A stretch of 64,000 nt of DNA, from positions 11,346,679 to 11,410,678 of the forward strand of contig JBBMNZ010000002.1 in the NCBI GenBank assembly GCA_037954325.1. Direction: 5' to 3'. Below the pieces are notes generated by a model. It was not told the origin of the DNA, ran no database searches, and saw only the letters and a list, made by a program, of their open reading frames with translations. A program made the translations under genes and the position numbers. The DNA is from Fistularia commersonii (lineage: Eukaryota > Chordata > Actinopteri > Syngnathiformes > Fistulariidae). Positions 1 through 13,371 of this stretch are shown in pieces; the stretch's first letter is position 1; every line of letters begins with the position of its first letter.

Positions 1-2059
1 TAGAGCAGCAACCATTTCTATTTCTGGCAATAACATCCCGGTTACTTATAATCCTTATAATAATTCACTTTATTTTAACATGTTTTCTGCTTTAGCTTCA
101 GATTTATTTTCACTATCAACTAGGCCTGAAAAATCCTTAATATCACAAATAACCTGAATGATTTCTGAAATTTTCCTCTTGAATTGGAATTTTTAAAGCA
201 CCAAATGCAAGAAAAAAAAATCACCCCCATTGTCATTGGTTTTAAGAAAACATTTTACAATTCTCATATTCCACATCCTTAATCTCTTACAAACATCCTT
301 CATGTCAAAAACAGCAAAGCTAATCTGCTGTCAAACATTTCTCAGAGCCCAAACTTGGTTCTGTCCGCTTATGCATGCAACACTAACACTTTAGCAAGAC
401 TGATGAAATGCAACATGTGTAATCGGAATAGTAAATAAGGATATCTATTCTAAAGGAGAGTCCACCCTTGTTTAAATAGGAGCATTTACACAGTTCTGCT
501 GTGGAAGAATTGTCGTAGAATTGACTGTAGAAGCCGCATATAATGGCCTTCCTCACGTATTTGCACATTATTTGCATGTTGTAATCATTCACAGTTGTGA
601 AGTTGATTAAAAAAAGATTTGGTTGTTAATGCACATGATGAGCCAAATGTTTGTAAGAACAAATTAAAAGCCCCGTTTTTACACTTAGGTAAATATTTTT
701 TACACAACACAATGAGGTTTCCATAAATATGGTAAATCAGACAAAGTCTCTTTATTGATCTGTAACCTGTTTACACTCAACAGGAAATGCTGAACAACAT
801 TAGCATTCAGTTGGAGTTGTTTCCACTGTAACCTGATACCTACTGTAAGAGTCCATGATGCAACCTTTTTTCAGCTGTTTTGTTCACTAAGTCCTCCGAC
901 AGACTGGGATGGATTTCCTCATGTGTTCATCACATAGTTGTTTTGACTTTTATTCAGCAGTCCGCCCTTGATGAATTTGGTCATGTTGGCTTTATGACAG
1001 CTTTGTAGTTGAAATAATTGTCAATAACAATGAACCACAAAAAGCTACAACTTTGAATGACTACCACGTTTGAAGGGCTGTAAAAGCAGCTCAGAATTGC
1101 CAAACACTTACAAGAGCAATTATTTATGACCCTTTCAAAGTATCCTGGTTTCCAAGCTCAGCCAATCGGTAAACAAAGACATCAAGAGATGCAAGGAATC
1201 TGTTAGTTGTGATGATGGTGAGGTCCAGATATTATAGTATATCTACATTTAACTCTTTAACATCTCACCGATCATCAATTAAATCATATAGATTGCAGAG
1301 CTTCGACATACATTTAGATTTGAATGAGGAACCATATCCATCACCAGGTAACTGTTGAATTAAGTGCATGTGACAAATTTGCCATTTAAACAGAACTTTT
1401 CTTACACTAATTATTTTACCAAATAAGAACTGTTGAAGATTGTTCCCGATCATCATTTAAGGTCATCTTTACCTGTTGTTCAGTAGAAAAGCTAGAACTA
1501 AAACAAATCTCAAACATTGATTTGGATATGTTCTTACAACAGTACACCCCAAATAACATTTTTCAGGAACAGACGGATGAATTTTGTACACATTTGGCAG
1601 TCAATGCATGGTTGACTTCATCTCCGGCTTGCCCTGCTCGTGTTTTCCAATGACTTTGTAAGAAAAGTGAAAAAAATTCGAACAAGTCACAGAAGATGAA
1701 CATTGTATTCCTAAATTGTCCTACAGCGCCGCAAGGAGGTTTAAATGGTTATTTCTCTGTACAAATTTGTATTGCACATTATTATCGTTGTTGTTGTAGC
1801 TACTGCTGTTGTTTTATTATACCACCATAACTACAATCAGGTAATCACTGTCATTAATGCCATTTTTGAATCCATTTTAATGAATTTATTTGATTTACTA
1901 AAATATTTTTTTTTCCCCCAGGCAGTTTGTTTCCACGGATAGTTTGATTTGTCCTGCAACTTGACCACTCAACCTATACAGCCAACGACTGCATGATCGT
2001 CTGGTCCCTCCTACAGGGTTTAGTCGGCAGTGTGTGTGTGTGTGTGAAGCCGGGAGGGC
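1..2059. other. Non-coding flank, no gene seen
   Basis: No open frame here resembles a known protein and I found no convincing exon. The sequence is AT-rich. Toward the right end it becomes more GC-rich, with short TG runs around 2033-2046, which suits the approach to a promoter. It may be the upstream intergenic region of the calpain gene. Confidence 0.5.
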
Positions 2060-2148
2060 TGAACCTGTTATCCAAGCTGCCGAACAACAGCCCCTCCCTC
2101 AGAATTACCCGATCATCCAGAGAAGACCGAGGCGTCCTGACACCGGTG
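2060..2148 (+). other. Candidate untranslated first exon of the calpain gene
   Basis: A strong donor (GGTG followed by gtgagt) sits at 2148/2149 in a locally GC-rich, CpG-containing stretch, 1.6 kb before the first coding exon. The first coding exon at 3764 has its own acceptor (ttgtgctag) one base before the ATG, so at least one upstream non-coding exon is required. Calpain genes commonly have such an exon. The 5' end given here is a guess; only the donor is visible. A (TG)n run follows at about 2155-2190. Confidence 0.4.
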
Positions 2149-3763
2149 GTGAGTGCGTGTGTGTGTGTGTGTGTATGTATGAGTGTGTGTGAGCGTCCAT
2201 CCATGTAAGAGCGGCGTTCAGGTTCGCGGCACGGTACCGGATTTCCTCCTGTGCATGTAAATCCGTGCGTAGCCGCCAAATTGTATTCCGGTGCAGAGAT
2301 TGCAGATTTCCTCCTCTAGCCTTGCATGAGTGCGATCGCGTTATTGGATGGTTTCTCTGTTGTTATTTGTTTGTTTGTTTTTGCGAAGGCAGGGTTTGCA
2401 GGCCGGACGGGCCTGCCACGTCCGAGCAGGTGTTCGTGCAGCAAGTCTGGGCCGCTTTTCACACCGGGCATTATACGACGATAGATCGGATCAAAAACAA
2501 ACAAATGAATTAAAACGTCCCCAATGCTGTTAATGTAGCTTCATTCTCTGTGCCGTGTAGATTCCCCGCGGTCCCCCTGCAGCATTGTGTTGTCTGAGTA
2601 TCTGATAAAGGTTGAGGCCCGGTGGATGACATCATCATATCAGAAGTGCACGCATCAGCCTTTCCCAGGGGACGAAAAAAAAATATAACAGTACTCTTGC
2701 TCATTCATTTTCCAGCAGTAGCCTCTCCCCGGCTTATTTGACAGAGCGAAGGGACATTCCTGCACCCTCTGCTTGCACAGGGGGCCTCAGTGTTGGCGAT
2801 ACTCATATAAACAAAGTCCTTGTCTGCAGAGTTGTTTCCATCAAAAGCATTGCGTATTATGCCCCACAACAAGTCATATTTTACCACTATAACTCCAATG
2901 TTTCTTCCTCTTTTTTTTTCCCCAAAATGCCACCAGTACTCCATCCAGATTTAATTTAACCTCAGTCATCATTCCTTTCTGAAGAGTTGGATTTTTTTTT
3001 TTCCAGAATTGATTTATTATGCGATATTGAAGGGCCCACTTAAACCGAAAGCCACTTTATTCTCTTCTTAGGTAAGGTTTAATTCCATTGCAGTGAACTA
3101 TGCCACTGTATACATAATTTGCAAGAGAAGTTATTAATCAATCAATGATGTTTCTCTCTGTTTCTTTGTCTCATTCTCATTCTCAGCCTGCCTTCACAGC
3201 CAAGGTATCATATTTCTTTGAGTATTCCTTGCTGTGCTCTGCTTTACTGTGGTGGTGTGTTGCCCTTCACCTCTTTAGATAATTGCCTTTTCTTTACTCC
3301 ACACTTCCTATGTTTCCATTATGGTTCTACTGAGATGCTCTTAGATGCTGAATCATTTTTGTGTTGCTTAAACAAAAACAACAACAGAAGGAAAGCAAGC
3401 AACTAACAAAATGAATATGTGGGTACATGTATATGAATAAAAGGTCTACCCTTGAACTTCACCTCAGTTTTCTCATGGATATTTAGGGTCCCTGGCTTTT
3501 TGCATTACAGTTTGAAACACTTCTGCTTTAGGCCAGTTTTACTGTGATTTGGGATAATGCAGAGTGCCATGGTGTGAAAATGCGAGCTCGGGGAGTCATT
3601 TTGAAAAAAACAATCAAGTCCCCCCTTATTGATAGTTTGACCAGTCGCTTCTTTCACAGCCGTCTTTGCATTAGTATCTCCTAGACAACAGAGTGTGACT
3701 GATGCTATTAATAGAAAGGACTGTGCACAACCATCCTCCCTTATATTTTTATCTTGTGCTAGT

Positions 3764-6700
3764 ATGTATCCGACTGGAGGGATATCTGCGAGCATATACG
3801 CCAACAGGCTGCGGGCAGAGGGGATGGGCACCAAGGAGCAGGCCGTGTTCTTTGCCAACCAGGACTATGAGGCGCTGAAACAGCAGTCCATAGAATCCGG
3901 CTGCCTTTTCGAAGACCCCTGTTTCCCTGCTGAGCCCCCGTCTCTGGGCTTCAAGGAGCTTGCGCCATACTCTTCAAAAACAAAAGATGTGGAGTGGATA
4001 AGGCCCACGGTGAGGAACAAACTTCCTAGCAATATGTTAATCAAGCATTTACATCTAGTCCATTATTTATAAATGCAACACATATAGTTGTTATCCCACT
4101 ATTATTTATTATTGTTTTGTTTTACTTGAAACTCTGGCACAAGAATTTTCTTCAGGATAAATACAGTTGTTCTTCTTTTTCTTTTTCTTTTTCTTTTTCT
4201 TATCTTAATGAGACAGAATTCAGACCTTTCTAAGATTCCCTTCGAGATGAAAATGGATGAACTTGACATTGAACAAACTTTCTCTCATCATTTTGTATAT
4301 CAGTATGCTGGTATTATCTATAAATAGGAAATGCATTTTTGCTTCTTAGTAAAAAGAAAATCAGTCACTTAATTGTTAACATATATATACATTTTTCTTC
4401 TCCCTTAGCCTCTTCTTGTTATTATTATTGTTCTTATATTATACATATACTGGCAGTGCAACTACCAACAATCATAATCACCATAATTATGATTATTACT
4501 TGTTATTCCTACTACTCTTACTACCAGTATTATTATTGTTTCAGGTGAAGATGATGCCATATTTAAATAGTATTTAATAGTAATCCCAGGCCCTTCAAAA
4601 GACACATTTCAGTTGCTTTTAGTCCCTGTGAGTTTTTATTTGTTGTTCACTTTAATGACAAATATTCAGTGAAAAAGTGTTACCAACTGCCAAGTTTGCG
4701 TACATTATTGAAGTACAAGGTCACGATGATTACATTCTCAGAAAATGTATGCATTATTAAATGTATAAATAGGGAATGAAAACAGAACAACTAATGCGAA
4801 ATGGCCTTAATTTGTATTGAAGTACATATGTCTAGAGATTGCTACAAATCATTATGGTTCAAAAATGGGCAACGTAATACATTTGTCTTAGCCGCTTATG
4901 TGTGCAACAGAAGTACATGTGAACAGTATCTGATGATATTAGGGGTCACCAATGACTCACCCCTTCATTTGAGTTTTGGGACCAGGAAGGTTTGAGAAGA
5001 TCTTTAGAAAAATAGGCACGTGGGTATGACTTTTAGTGATGGCAGCTAAAACCTCCATATGTCATATAAACAAACATATCAATGACCCTGCCTTATTCCA
5101 TGTCTGAAAAGGCAGACAGAATGAGACAAGTAAGGGCAGCTCTGTCCGACTACAGCAGCTGTTGGAATTGTGTTGCATTCCCACCCCCCATTCCCCACGC
5201 ACACACGCGTGTGTTTACAGTGTCTCATTGAACTCCAGGATGGTGATGCAATATTACCAAAGACCAATTGCTGTCAAATCTGATAATTACTGACTTGTCT
5301 CTGGCTTTGGTTTTGTAAGCCCTGCTATTAGAGTGTATTGAGATAATCATCCTTATCTAGACATTCTAACTCTCCAAAGGAGCTGACAGAGAATCCGGAG
5401 TTCATTGTGGGAGGAGCCACCAGGACGGACATTTGCCAGGGAGCACTGGGTTAGTATTAATTATGAGATCTGGAGCATATTTCTCAGTGAATTAGATAGC
5501 AGAGAAACTCCACTCAGAGCTCATTATTTTTTTGCAATGTCGAAATCTACATCATAACTTTCAAGAAATAGTTATGAAAATCCCCCAAAATGAATATGCT
5601 TGTGGTACCAAAGGAAAAGTTACAGGTTCATATCACACTCTAAAGATTTTGGCCCATTATTGTAGGCTAATTTATATGTAATTTCCATATGATTTGGACA
5701 AAGGAGTAAATGACAGTGATTACTTTTGCAATTTGTTTACTTCTTAATGCTCATTTTCATGAAATGCATATTAACATGAGAATGTGAATTTGTCCAGATC
5801 TGCACCAAATCAAATATGTTTTGTTTGGTGTGAAGAATGTGATATGTCAGCAAGTTTTACAATGTACAATAATCAGCTTCTAAGATGAGGGAAAGTTGCT
5901 TTTGTATTAAAGCAAGTCCTTTTATTTCTTGCTGCTTGTTGGGTGATAATAAGAGACATAACATAAGACGGATATACTAAATTATATTTGAAGTTTTTCA
6001 ATGTCTTTCAAGCCAGCCCTAGAGCATTAAATAACAAAAATTAGATTATGATTTCAGCATATCTGTTTTTGAAATTTGCAGGTGACTGCTGGCTCTTGGC
6101 AGCCATTGCCTCTCTCACTCTAAATGAAAGGCTTCTCCATCGGGTTGTTCCTCATGGCCAGTCCTTTCTAAATGACTATGCTGGAATCTTTCACTTTCAG
6201 GTAGTTGAAGCACATCATCAGCTCTTTGCCTTCCCTATTACACGTGAGGCCGCTTAGATTGCTTGTATTCTCAATAATTGCTCGGCCTTTCAGTTCTGGC
6301 AGTTCGGCGACTGGGTCGATGTGGTGATTGATGACCGCTTACCTGTCAAAGATGGGGAGCTTATGTTTGTCCATTCTGCTGAGGGAAATGAATTCTGGAG
6401 TGCCCTTCTGGAGAAGGCTTATGCGAAGTAAGTGTACTGAATTATTAAGCGAAAGAGGATCTTTGACGACAAATCAAGTCTTCAAAAATGCTGCGTAAAG
6501 TGATGCAGCAAAAACCAATGGCACTGAAACCTCACGGTTTTCTTTCTGTGGTATCAGGTTGAATGGCTCTTATGAGGCTCTGTCAGGAGGAAGCACCACC
6601 GAAGGGTTCGAAGACTTCACAGGTGGTGTTTCGGAGATGTACGAACTCCGTAGAGCACCCAGAGATCTACACAGGATCATCACCAAAGCTCTGGATAGAG

Positions 6701-8957
6701 GATCCCTTCTGGGCTGTTCTATTGATGTAAGTGCTAAACTTACTGGTACTGAGACAAACAGCTTGATAGTCCAATATCCTGAGCGCATCACTTCCATTGA
6801 GAGCACTTTTATTTATTGCTATACCACATAATTGACTCTGTTCTCCATTATAATCCAGATCACAAGTGCATTTGACATGGAGGCTGTTACTTTCAAAAAG
6901 CTTGTGAAGGGACATGCCTATTCAGTCACTGGGTTGAAGGAGGTTTGTCTTTATATTACTCTTCTGTCTGCATTAAACTGACATTATCTATATATTTCCG
7001 GGTTTGAACTTGAGTAAATATTTCAATATCATGCAGGTGAATTACCGTGGCAGAATGGAGCGACTTATTCGCGTACGTAATCCTTGGGGCCAGATAGAGT
7101 GGACAGGTGCCTGGAGTGACAGGTAGGAGTTCCAAAGTGTATAATGTGGTGTATTTGTCTTCTTTGTTTTAGTTTGTTTTTTCCATGAAAAATGTTTCCT
7201 TTCTTCTCATGAAATCTGAACTCATCTGCTCGATCTGTGTAGTTCCTCAGAATGGAATGAGATAGACCCATCTGAACGAGAAGATTTACATCTGCGGATG
7301 GAAGATGGAGAATTCTGGTAAAATGGATTCTGATGACTATCTTTCCTTTTTGCTTGTCATGCTCTAATTCTAATGTTGTTTTTTTCGAGATGTGTAATTC
7401 TTTCGGATAATGATTTTTCAATCATATCATTTTAAAAGTTGCACTTACTGAAACAACGCTCCCTTCTCATCATCCAGGATGTCGTTCAGTGAATTCTTGA
7501 GACAGTTTTCACGGTTAGAGATCTGTAATCTGACTCCTGATGCACTGAGTGAAGATGGCCTCAGCCACTGGAACACCATGAAATTCTATGGTACATGGAG
7601 GAGAGGCAGCACTGCTGGAGGCTGCAGGAACCATCCTAGTGAGTCCCAAGAAAATTGTCATCCACAAAATCCTGGTTATATAGGAAAGCACCGCATACAC
7701 ATTCTTGAGAACGCAGTGGTCTCAATGTGAAAGCAGATAAAAGTTTATGTAATGTCACTGTAGCAATGAGCCTAACAAGAATACGCCATCTGTACAGACA
7801 CGTTTTGGATCAACCCTCAATATAAGATAACATTACTGGAGGAGGATGATGACCCAGAGGATGATGAGGTTGCGTGCAGTTTCTTGGTTGCCCTTATGCA
7901 AAAGGATCGCCGCAAATATCGACGCCATGGTCAGGACATGCACACAATTGGTTTTGCTCTGTATGAGGTAAATATCAGTGTAGTTCTATCCTGTTTCTCT
8001 TGCTTTATTGAATTGCATTTCTGTTCAGTGCTGTTTCAGCTTCTCCATTCATTTTCTCAATCTGTCTTTTTTTCAACAGATTCCAGAAGAGGTAAGTAGA
8101 AGATAAAATACAACACACATTTGATAATCTAAATAGTCATTGGAACCTTGATATTTAATGGGTGACAGTCAGATTGGGGATATTAAATTCAGAAAGAAAT
8201 GTCATATGATGGCCTTTTTCTAATTATTGACCAGATGTCTTGAAATAACTAGCATTTTACTAAAGATGGTTTTGCAGAAATTAAATCATTTTGAATTTTA
8301 AAATCCCCAATACATAAGACTGCATTTTAACACAGGCATTGTTTTACACTCCCTTTTAGTATAGAGGTTGCCAGAATGTCCATTTGAAGAAAAATTTCTT
8401 TCTGAGTCAGTCATCGTGCGCTCGCTCCGAGACCTTCATTAATTTGCGTGAGGTGAGCACGCGCCTTCGTCTACCACCCGGAGAGTACCTCATTGTTCCC
8501 TCCACCTTTGAGCCTGGTAAAGAGGCTGACTTTGTCCTGCGGGTCTTCACAGAGAAACAGTCAGAAACGGAGTATGTCTTATCAGATATTTTTTTATACT
8601 AATGAGCACTAATTTTGTAGAAAAGCAAAGATAATGTTGACGTTACTGTGCATTGCAGAGAGTTGGATGATGAAATCTCCGCTGATTTAGGGGACGATGT
8701 AAGTATCATTTACTCATGAACAATTCTGTGATAGCATTTCATAAAAAGGGATACTGAAGGATATCTGTCCTGATTTTCAGTGTTAGGATGCTTATTGTCC
8801 ATTAAGCTTTGTAATTGCATTGTACTTTTTGTAATAGGGAATAGGGAAATAACTGTCCTGTCCTGAATTCATTCATAAAATTATAGTTTATGAAACACCA
8901 TTCACTAAAAAACTATAATTGGAGGGATGGGAAATCAACATGTCTTTTCATAAATTC

Positions 8958-9006
<49 letters not shown>

Positions 9007-10671
9007 CATACAGTTTCTAAAATGACTAATGTATGATGATATGTATTTTTTAGTACTCAAAGGATTTGTGTTTATGTCCATCCATATATAAGGAGTGCTG
9101 TTCTGGGTAACAAATTAATGCATTAATGCAATGAGATGTGTAATTATTTATACTTTTCAGACAAATGGGATCAAGTAATACCTTAAGTTTGAAAATTTAA
9201 GGAGTTATTTGCAATGAGTTCAATTTTTTTTTAATTCAGTAATGTTGCTTGTTTTCTGACAGGATGAAATAACCGAAGACGACATTGATGAGTCTTTTAA
9301 GTCCATGTTTGCCCAATTGGCAGGAGAGGTACTTTTTTTTTTTTAAATCAGCTCATCTTTGGTAGTAAATATGAAATTAAATTCTAAGCGGACACATAGA
9401 GCTTAAATGATTGTATGTTGTGTGTCTTTTATTTAAAATAATAATACCAAGTGTAAAGCATTATTCAATTCAGGACTGGCAAAAAATTGTGTTTGTTTTC
9501 AACTTCCAGGACATGGAGATTTCCATTCGTGAACTCAGGACAATTTTAAATAGGGTCATCTCCCGGCGTGAGTTCTCTTTATATTTTCAGCAATGGACAG
9601 TTTACATATTATTTATACATATTTTCTAGCCGTCATACATTCCAGTGTGGTCTGCAAACACAATTTTCTTGCCTGCACTCTGTCTTGCTGTAGTATTTGA
9701 GGTTCCACATTAGTTATACATAGTAGTTAAACATTAAATGTTTGTTATTTCAGACAAAGATCTAAAGACTGATGGCTTCAGTATGGAATCCTGCAGAACC
9801 ATGGTCAACCTGATGGATGTATCCATTTTATCTTTTGGGAATACATAGCAATAGCAAGTTGGACTCCCTTGAATATTAAAACAGCATTGCTTAATTATCT
9901 ATGTAAATACCTTGACATACATTGTTAACCAGAAAGATGGAAGTGCCCGTTTAGGGCTTGTGGAGTTTCAGCTTCTATGGAATAAGATCCGGAAGTGGCT
10001 GGTAAAAACTAATGAATTTGATGTTTTGAAAATATATTGAGAAAATGTACAACTGCACATGTCTAGCAAGGATCTGTTTTTCCCATTTGCATTTCTTTCT
10101 CACAGGTTGTTTTTAGACAGTTTGATCTCGATAAGTCAGGAGCTATGAGTTCATATGAAATGCGCCTTGCTGTGGAGGCAGCAGGTAGACAGTCCAGCTG
10201 TAATTTCAGTTATACATACACATTTTTATTGCTGACAATTTCAATACCCCCTTTTTACTCCTGTTTTCATTTCCAGGTTTCAAACTGAATAACAAACTGA
10301 ACCAGATTCTTGTTGCCCGGTATGCCGAGAATGAGATGATTGATTTTGACAACTTTATTTGCTGTTTAGTCAAGCTTGAAGCCATGTTCAGTGAGTACTC
10401 TTTGCATTGCTGTGGCACTAAATTGTCATTTTTACACTTTGACTTATCCAATGAAAAATATTTCACGAATCTTTGATTTTACGAAACATATCTTTTTAAC
10501 AGGGTCTTTTCAGCAGTTGGACAAAGACAAAACAGGAATCGTTGAGATGAATCTCACGGAGGTAAATTCTGTTCGTCGGGTAAATTAACACAGTCTGACA
10601 AACTTTTTGTTTATCAATAAATGTTTGCCTTCTGGTATTTCTAGTGGCTTTACATGACCATGTGTGGTTGA
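3764..10671 (+). CDS. capn11: Calpain large subunit, CAPN11-like (21 coding exons)
   Basis: Calcium-dependent cytosolic cysteine protease. Coding exons: 3764-4009, 5380-5449, 6082-6200, 6294-6427, 6558-6726, 6859-6942, 7037-7122, 7243-7317, 7478-7638, 7798-7967, 8080-8091, 8360-8571, 8659-8698, 9263-9328, 9510-9567, 9754-9818, 9933-10001, 10106-10184, 10277-10390, 10503-10561, 10645-10671. They total 2115 nt, in frame, giving 704 residues; conventional calpains are about 700-715. Catalytic Cys108 lies in QGALGDCWLLAAIASL, His265 in KGHAYSVTG and Asn289 in RVRNPWGQIEWTG. A C2-like/CBSW domain and a penta-EF-hand domain follow. The EF loops DKDGSARLGLVE and DLDKSGAMSSYE keep their acidic ligands; the last (DKDKTG...) is degenerate. 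It ends WLYMTMCG, like CAPN11 (recalled WLQMTMWG), and LFEDP.FPAEP.SLGFK also matches CAPN11 better than CAPN1. The ATG lies one base after the acceptor. A CAPN1-like name remains possible. Confidence 0.93.
4165..4202. repeat. (CTTTTT)n simple repeat
   Basis: About four or five copies of a six-base pyrimidine unit in the first coding intron of the calpain gene. It has no evident function. Confidence 0.8.
8961..9003. repeat. (TG)n microsatellite
   Basis: Roughly 21 uninterrupted TG units in the calpain intron between the exons ending at 8698 and starting at 9263. The length suggests it will be polymorphic. Confidence 0.95.
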
Positions 10672-11400
10672 AGAGCATGAATTACTTGAGGGACCACATC
10701 GATGTAGTACTGTTAACTTGGAATTCAGAAAACCCCAGCCGAAGTGAACTGCTGATACTCTTTACTCCTCCACCATAAAGTACCTGAACCCAGCCACTGT
10801 ACTCAGATATCCAACGGCCACCCGAGCCAAGTATATCTTGCTCAAATCTTGGAAAAACTATGCAAACCTTCATTACATGCTACTGTCATCTGTATCTGAA
10901 GAGCACGTGTATAAGCATGCCTGCAAATGAAATCCCATTACTTGCACTGTAATAGATGATTTTATGTAGAGACACAGTTCACTTGCTCTGTATGAATTTA
11001 AACCCGCAGAAAGAATTTACTGTAGATTTTTCTTTTTGCTGTAGTGCTTTAAAAAAATTACCTCATCATTTCTAAAAATACTTATATTCTTTCATGACTT
11101 AATTCTGTCAGTAGTTTAAAAGCATTGTTGTTCCATGCCTACACCTGTAGAGGGCAGTACAGACTTAATATTTGTCTTTTTTGCACTGATAGGAAAAGTT
11201 AACATATTTATATATTGATTTATTTTGAGGAGAAGCAGCTGAATTGTACTTGGTTTTACACAGTTTTTAATTTTGCACTGGGAACTACAGTTTGAAGAAG
11301 CTGCTTATAAAATTACCTCACATTAGTGACAGAGCTAGGCAGTAGCCAAAAGAGTGACAGAGCTAGTTTATAGGTTGCTCACAACAATTGATATCATGAT

Positions 11401-11451
11401 AATAAAAGCCTTGTTTTTGACACCATTATGCCATAAACGGTTACTAATAAA
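11401..11451 (+). terminator. Polyadenylation signals of the calpain gene
   Basis: Two AATAAA hexamers, at 11401-11406 and 11446-11451, lie about 730-780 nt after the calpain stop codon. They sit just before the convergent mrpl14 gene (stop at 11730-11732). No other strong hexamer lies closer in the 3' UTR. Which one is used cannot be told from the sequence. Confidence 0.6.
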
Positions 11452-11729
11452 GATGCCTGTCATGTTCAATGTTGAATGTATGGCGTGCCTTGAACAGTTG
11501 CATAAAAGTTATTCAATGTAAATTTGTTGATTGTGGTCATTATAACATGAACTTGACCCACATTTGGTTCCTTTAAGAGACAAAAGACTGCACCAAATTG
11601 AAAGGTTATATTTAGTGTAAACACAGAGATGTCTGCAAAACACTTGACATGACAATGAAAACAGACCACTACATGCATTTAACAATTGGCTTTTTTCCAG
11701 AATGCCAAAATTGACAGCATTTTAAATTA

Positions 11730-12452
11730 TCAAACAAAAGAACTGGCTATTGCTAACACTTTAGAGTAATCGCCCTCCAATCTGCGTAAATGTGTGGGTA
11801 TAGGAACCTTGATTCTTGTGCCTGTTGGATTTCCATTGTCCTCGATCAGCACAACATTGTTTGAATCAAAGCGAGGACTCATACGTTCTCCTGGCATTTT
11901 GTGCCCGACAATTAGTGCAGCCTTCTTCTGTCCCTTTATGGCAAGTAACACTTTGTCACCAACTTTTCCAACGCCGTTCTTGGTGTAGACATGAATAACT
12001 TTTGGTGGGCGATGATATGGTGTATTTCCAAGGGAGCTGTTATCCACGACACGAACTCTTGTCATCTTCTGAATGGCAGCAGCCATTCCAGATAGGCTGA
12101 CAAGACAAATTAAATAGGTCAGCCATCATGCAAACAAACACAAAAAACAGACATTGCAAAGTATATTTAGTGATCACTTGTTCTGAAATATAAAATGATC
12201 ACATTATGTACTTTCCCATTTCGTAATTAAGCCTGTGAATGCAGTATATCTGCATTACTTAAACAATGTACGTGTACTCAAATGATTCACCCCGGAAACA
12301 AAACATGCACTTATCTAAAACCACACCTTACATATCCTGATAATTCCTAAGCATTTAAAAGAAGGAAGATCTTACCCAAAACTCCTCTGAAAAATTGCAG
12401 ACGATGCATTTACGACGAGCCAAGTTTTCGACGCTGAAACCATGAGAGCCAT
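11730..12452 (-). CDS. mrpl14: Mitochondrial ribosomal protein L14 (uL14m), two exons
   Basis: Component of the mitochondrial large ribosomal subunit, on its subunit-interface face. Coding exons on the minus strand are 12452-12376 (77 nt) and 12096-11730 (367 nt), giving 147 residues; the human protein is about 145. The mature uL14 core is unmistakable: AIQKMTRVRVVDNS near the start, then GVGKVGD, LLAIKGQKKAALIVGHK, SPRFDSNNVVLIEDNGNPTGTRI in part, and the C-terminal SKVLAIA. Exon 1 supplies a basic, hydroxylated leader (MALMVSASKTWLVV...) typical of a mitochondrial targeting peptide. The junction restores a Gly codon (GG+C). A shorter frame starting at an internal ATG in exon 2 (12086) would lack this leader, so I prefer 12452. 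The gene converges on the calpain gene and diverges from tmem63b. Confidence 0.95.
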
Positions 12453-13371
12453 AACTCGACGAGGACTGGGTCTACATGGAAGATACCGTCCACATTGTTA
12501 GCGTTTGAGCTAGGTTGTTGCTCGTAATATAACATTAACCTAATGACATAAAACGACGTGTGTAGTCTAGTCTTGAAACTACAGCCGCATCTCAAATGTC
12601 CTATAAATTCCTGTTAAAACTTATAACAACCAAAAGCGAGTGTAATTTTGTTTCGAAAAGAGAAACAAGCCTCTCACCCGAGCCGCAGTCCATGCCAATG
12701 TCAAACACTTGTGGCGTCATGAATACGCGACCAACTATCCAGGCGTGATCTTGCTCATATGACAGATTGCCAGCTGCGGTCACCAAGTACAATGCCAACA
12801 ATCGCTTTGTACGTGGTTTCATGTGCCAATCATTTGTGCTTATAAAAACTTGAATACATAAAGAGTTCGCAAGATGTGAGCTAGAAGTACAAGTGATATT
12901 TTTTTTTTGTACGTCACGAATGCGCCGGAAAAAACATAGAAAATGTTGACATAGACTCAAGCCGCGACGGCAGCTATCTGAGCGTTGGGGTGTTTGTTTT
13001 CTATACATCCTACTTCTATCTACGTCATCCTCGAAACCTGACTGGTTTATGCGCCTGTCGGACGGGCTGGATTTAACTAATGTCTAACTGCCTGTCACAG
13101 AGTCGCTGCAGTTTAGATTTGTCTTGTAAGCAGATAGACCGTTTGACGAACGTCTTAGCATTATTGGATTTCAATGGCATAACTAGACATTTTGGATTTG
13201 ATTCAATTTGATGTGGATTATTGCCGCCTCTCACCCCGGAGCCTCCACCTGTTATTTGCGTTATGAAAGGGCTAATAGCTAATGGCTAACGTCAACGTTG
13301 CGGTTGACTGCTAACTCACGTTAGCTAACGTAACAGTAATAGTTTCCGTCGGAGCTGCGTATCATAGCAAG
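12453..13371. promoter_or_regulatory. Shared divergent promoter region of mrpl14 and tmem63b
   Basis: The 0.9 kb between the mrpl14 start codon and the first likely tmem63b donor is GC-richer than its surroundings. It holds two TACGTCA (CRE-like) sites, at 12910-12916 and 13021-13027, and a CCGGAA (ETS-like) core at 12925-12930. CRE and ETS sites are frequent in promoters of nuclear-encoded mitochondrial genes. The head-to-head layout suggests a bidirectional promoter. The minus-strand 135-residue frame at 12601-13008 in this interval resembles nothing known to me. Confidence 0.5.
13260..13371 (+). other. Candidate untranslated first exon of tmem63b
   Basis: A consensus donor (CAAG followed by gtaagt) occurs at 13371/13372 in the CpG-containing segment. 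The first coding exon of tmem63b (acceptor at 17957/17958) begins with 42 untranslated bases, so an upstream non-coding exon is needed. Counting this as exon 1 makes the numbering match the published TMEM63B exons 4 and 20 discussed below. The left boundary is arbitrary. Confidence 0.45.

Noticed and set aside
1974..2513. Overlapping frames on both strands around the first GC-rich segment
   Set aside because: They run through TG repeats and CpG-rich promoter sequence, and none joins the calpain coding exons in phase.
11794..11998. Plus-strand frames of 60-64 codons over mrpl14
   Set aside because: Antisense shadows of the conserved mrpl14 coding exon.
12601..13008. 135-codon minus-strand open frame upstream of mrpl14
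   Set aside because: It resembles no protein I know, lies in the divergent promoter, and has no in-frame link to mrpl14, whose transit peptide is fully explained by the exon ending at 12452.
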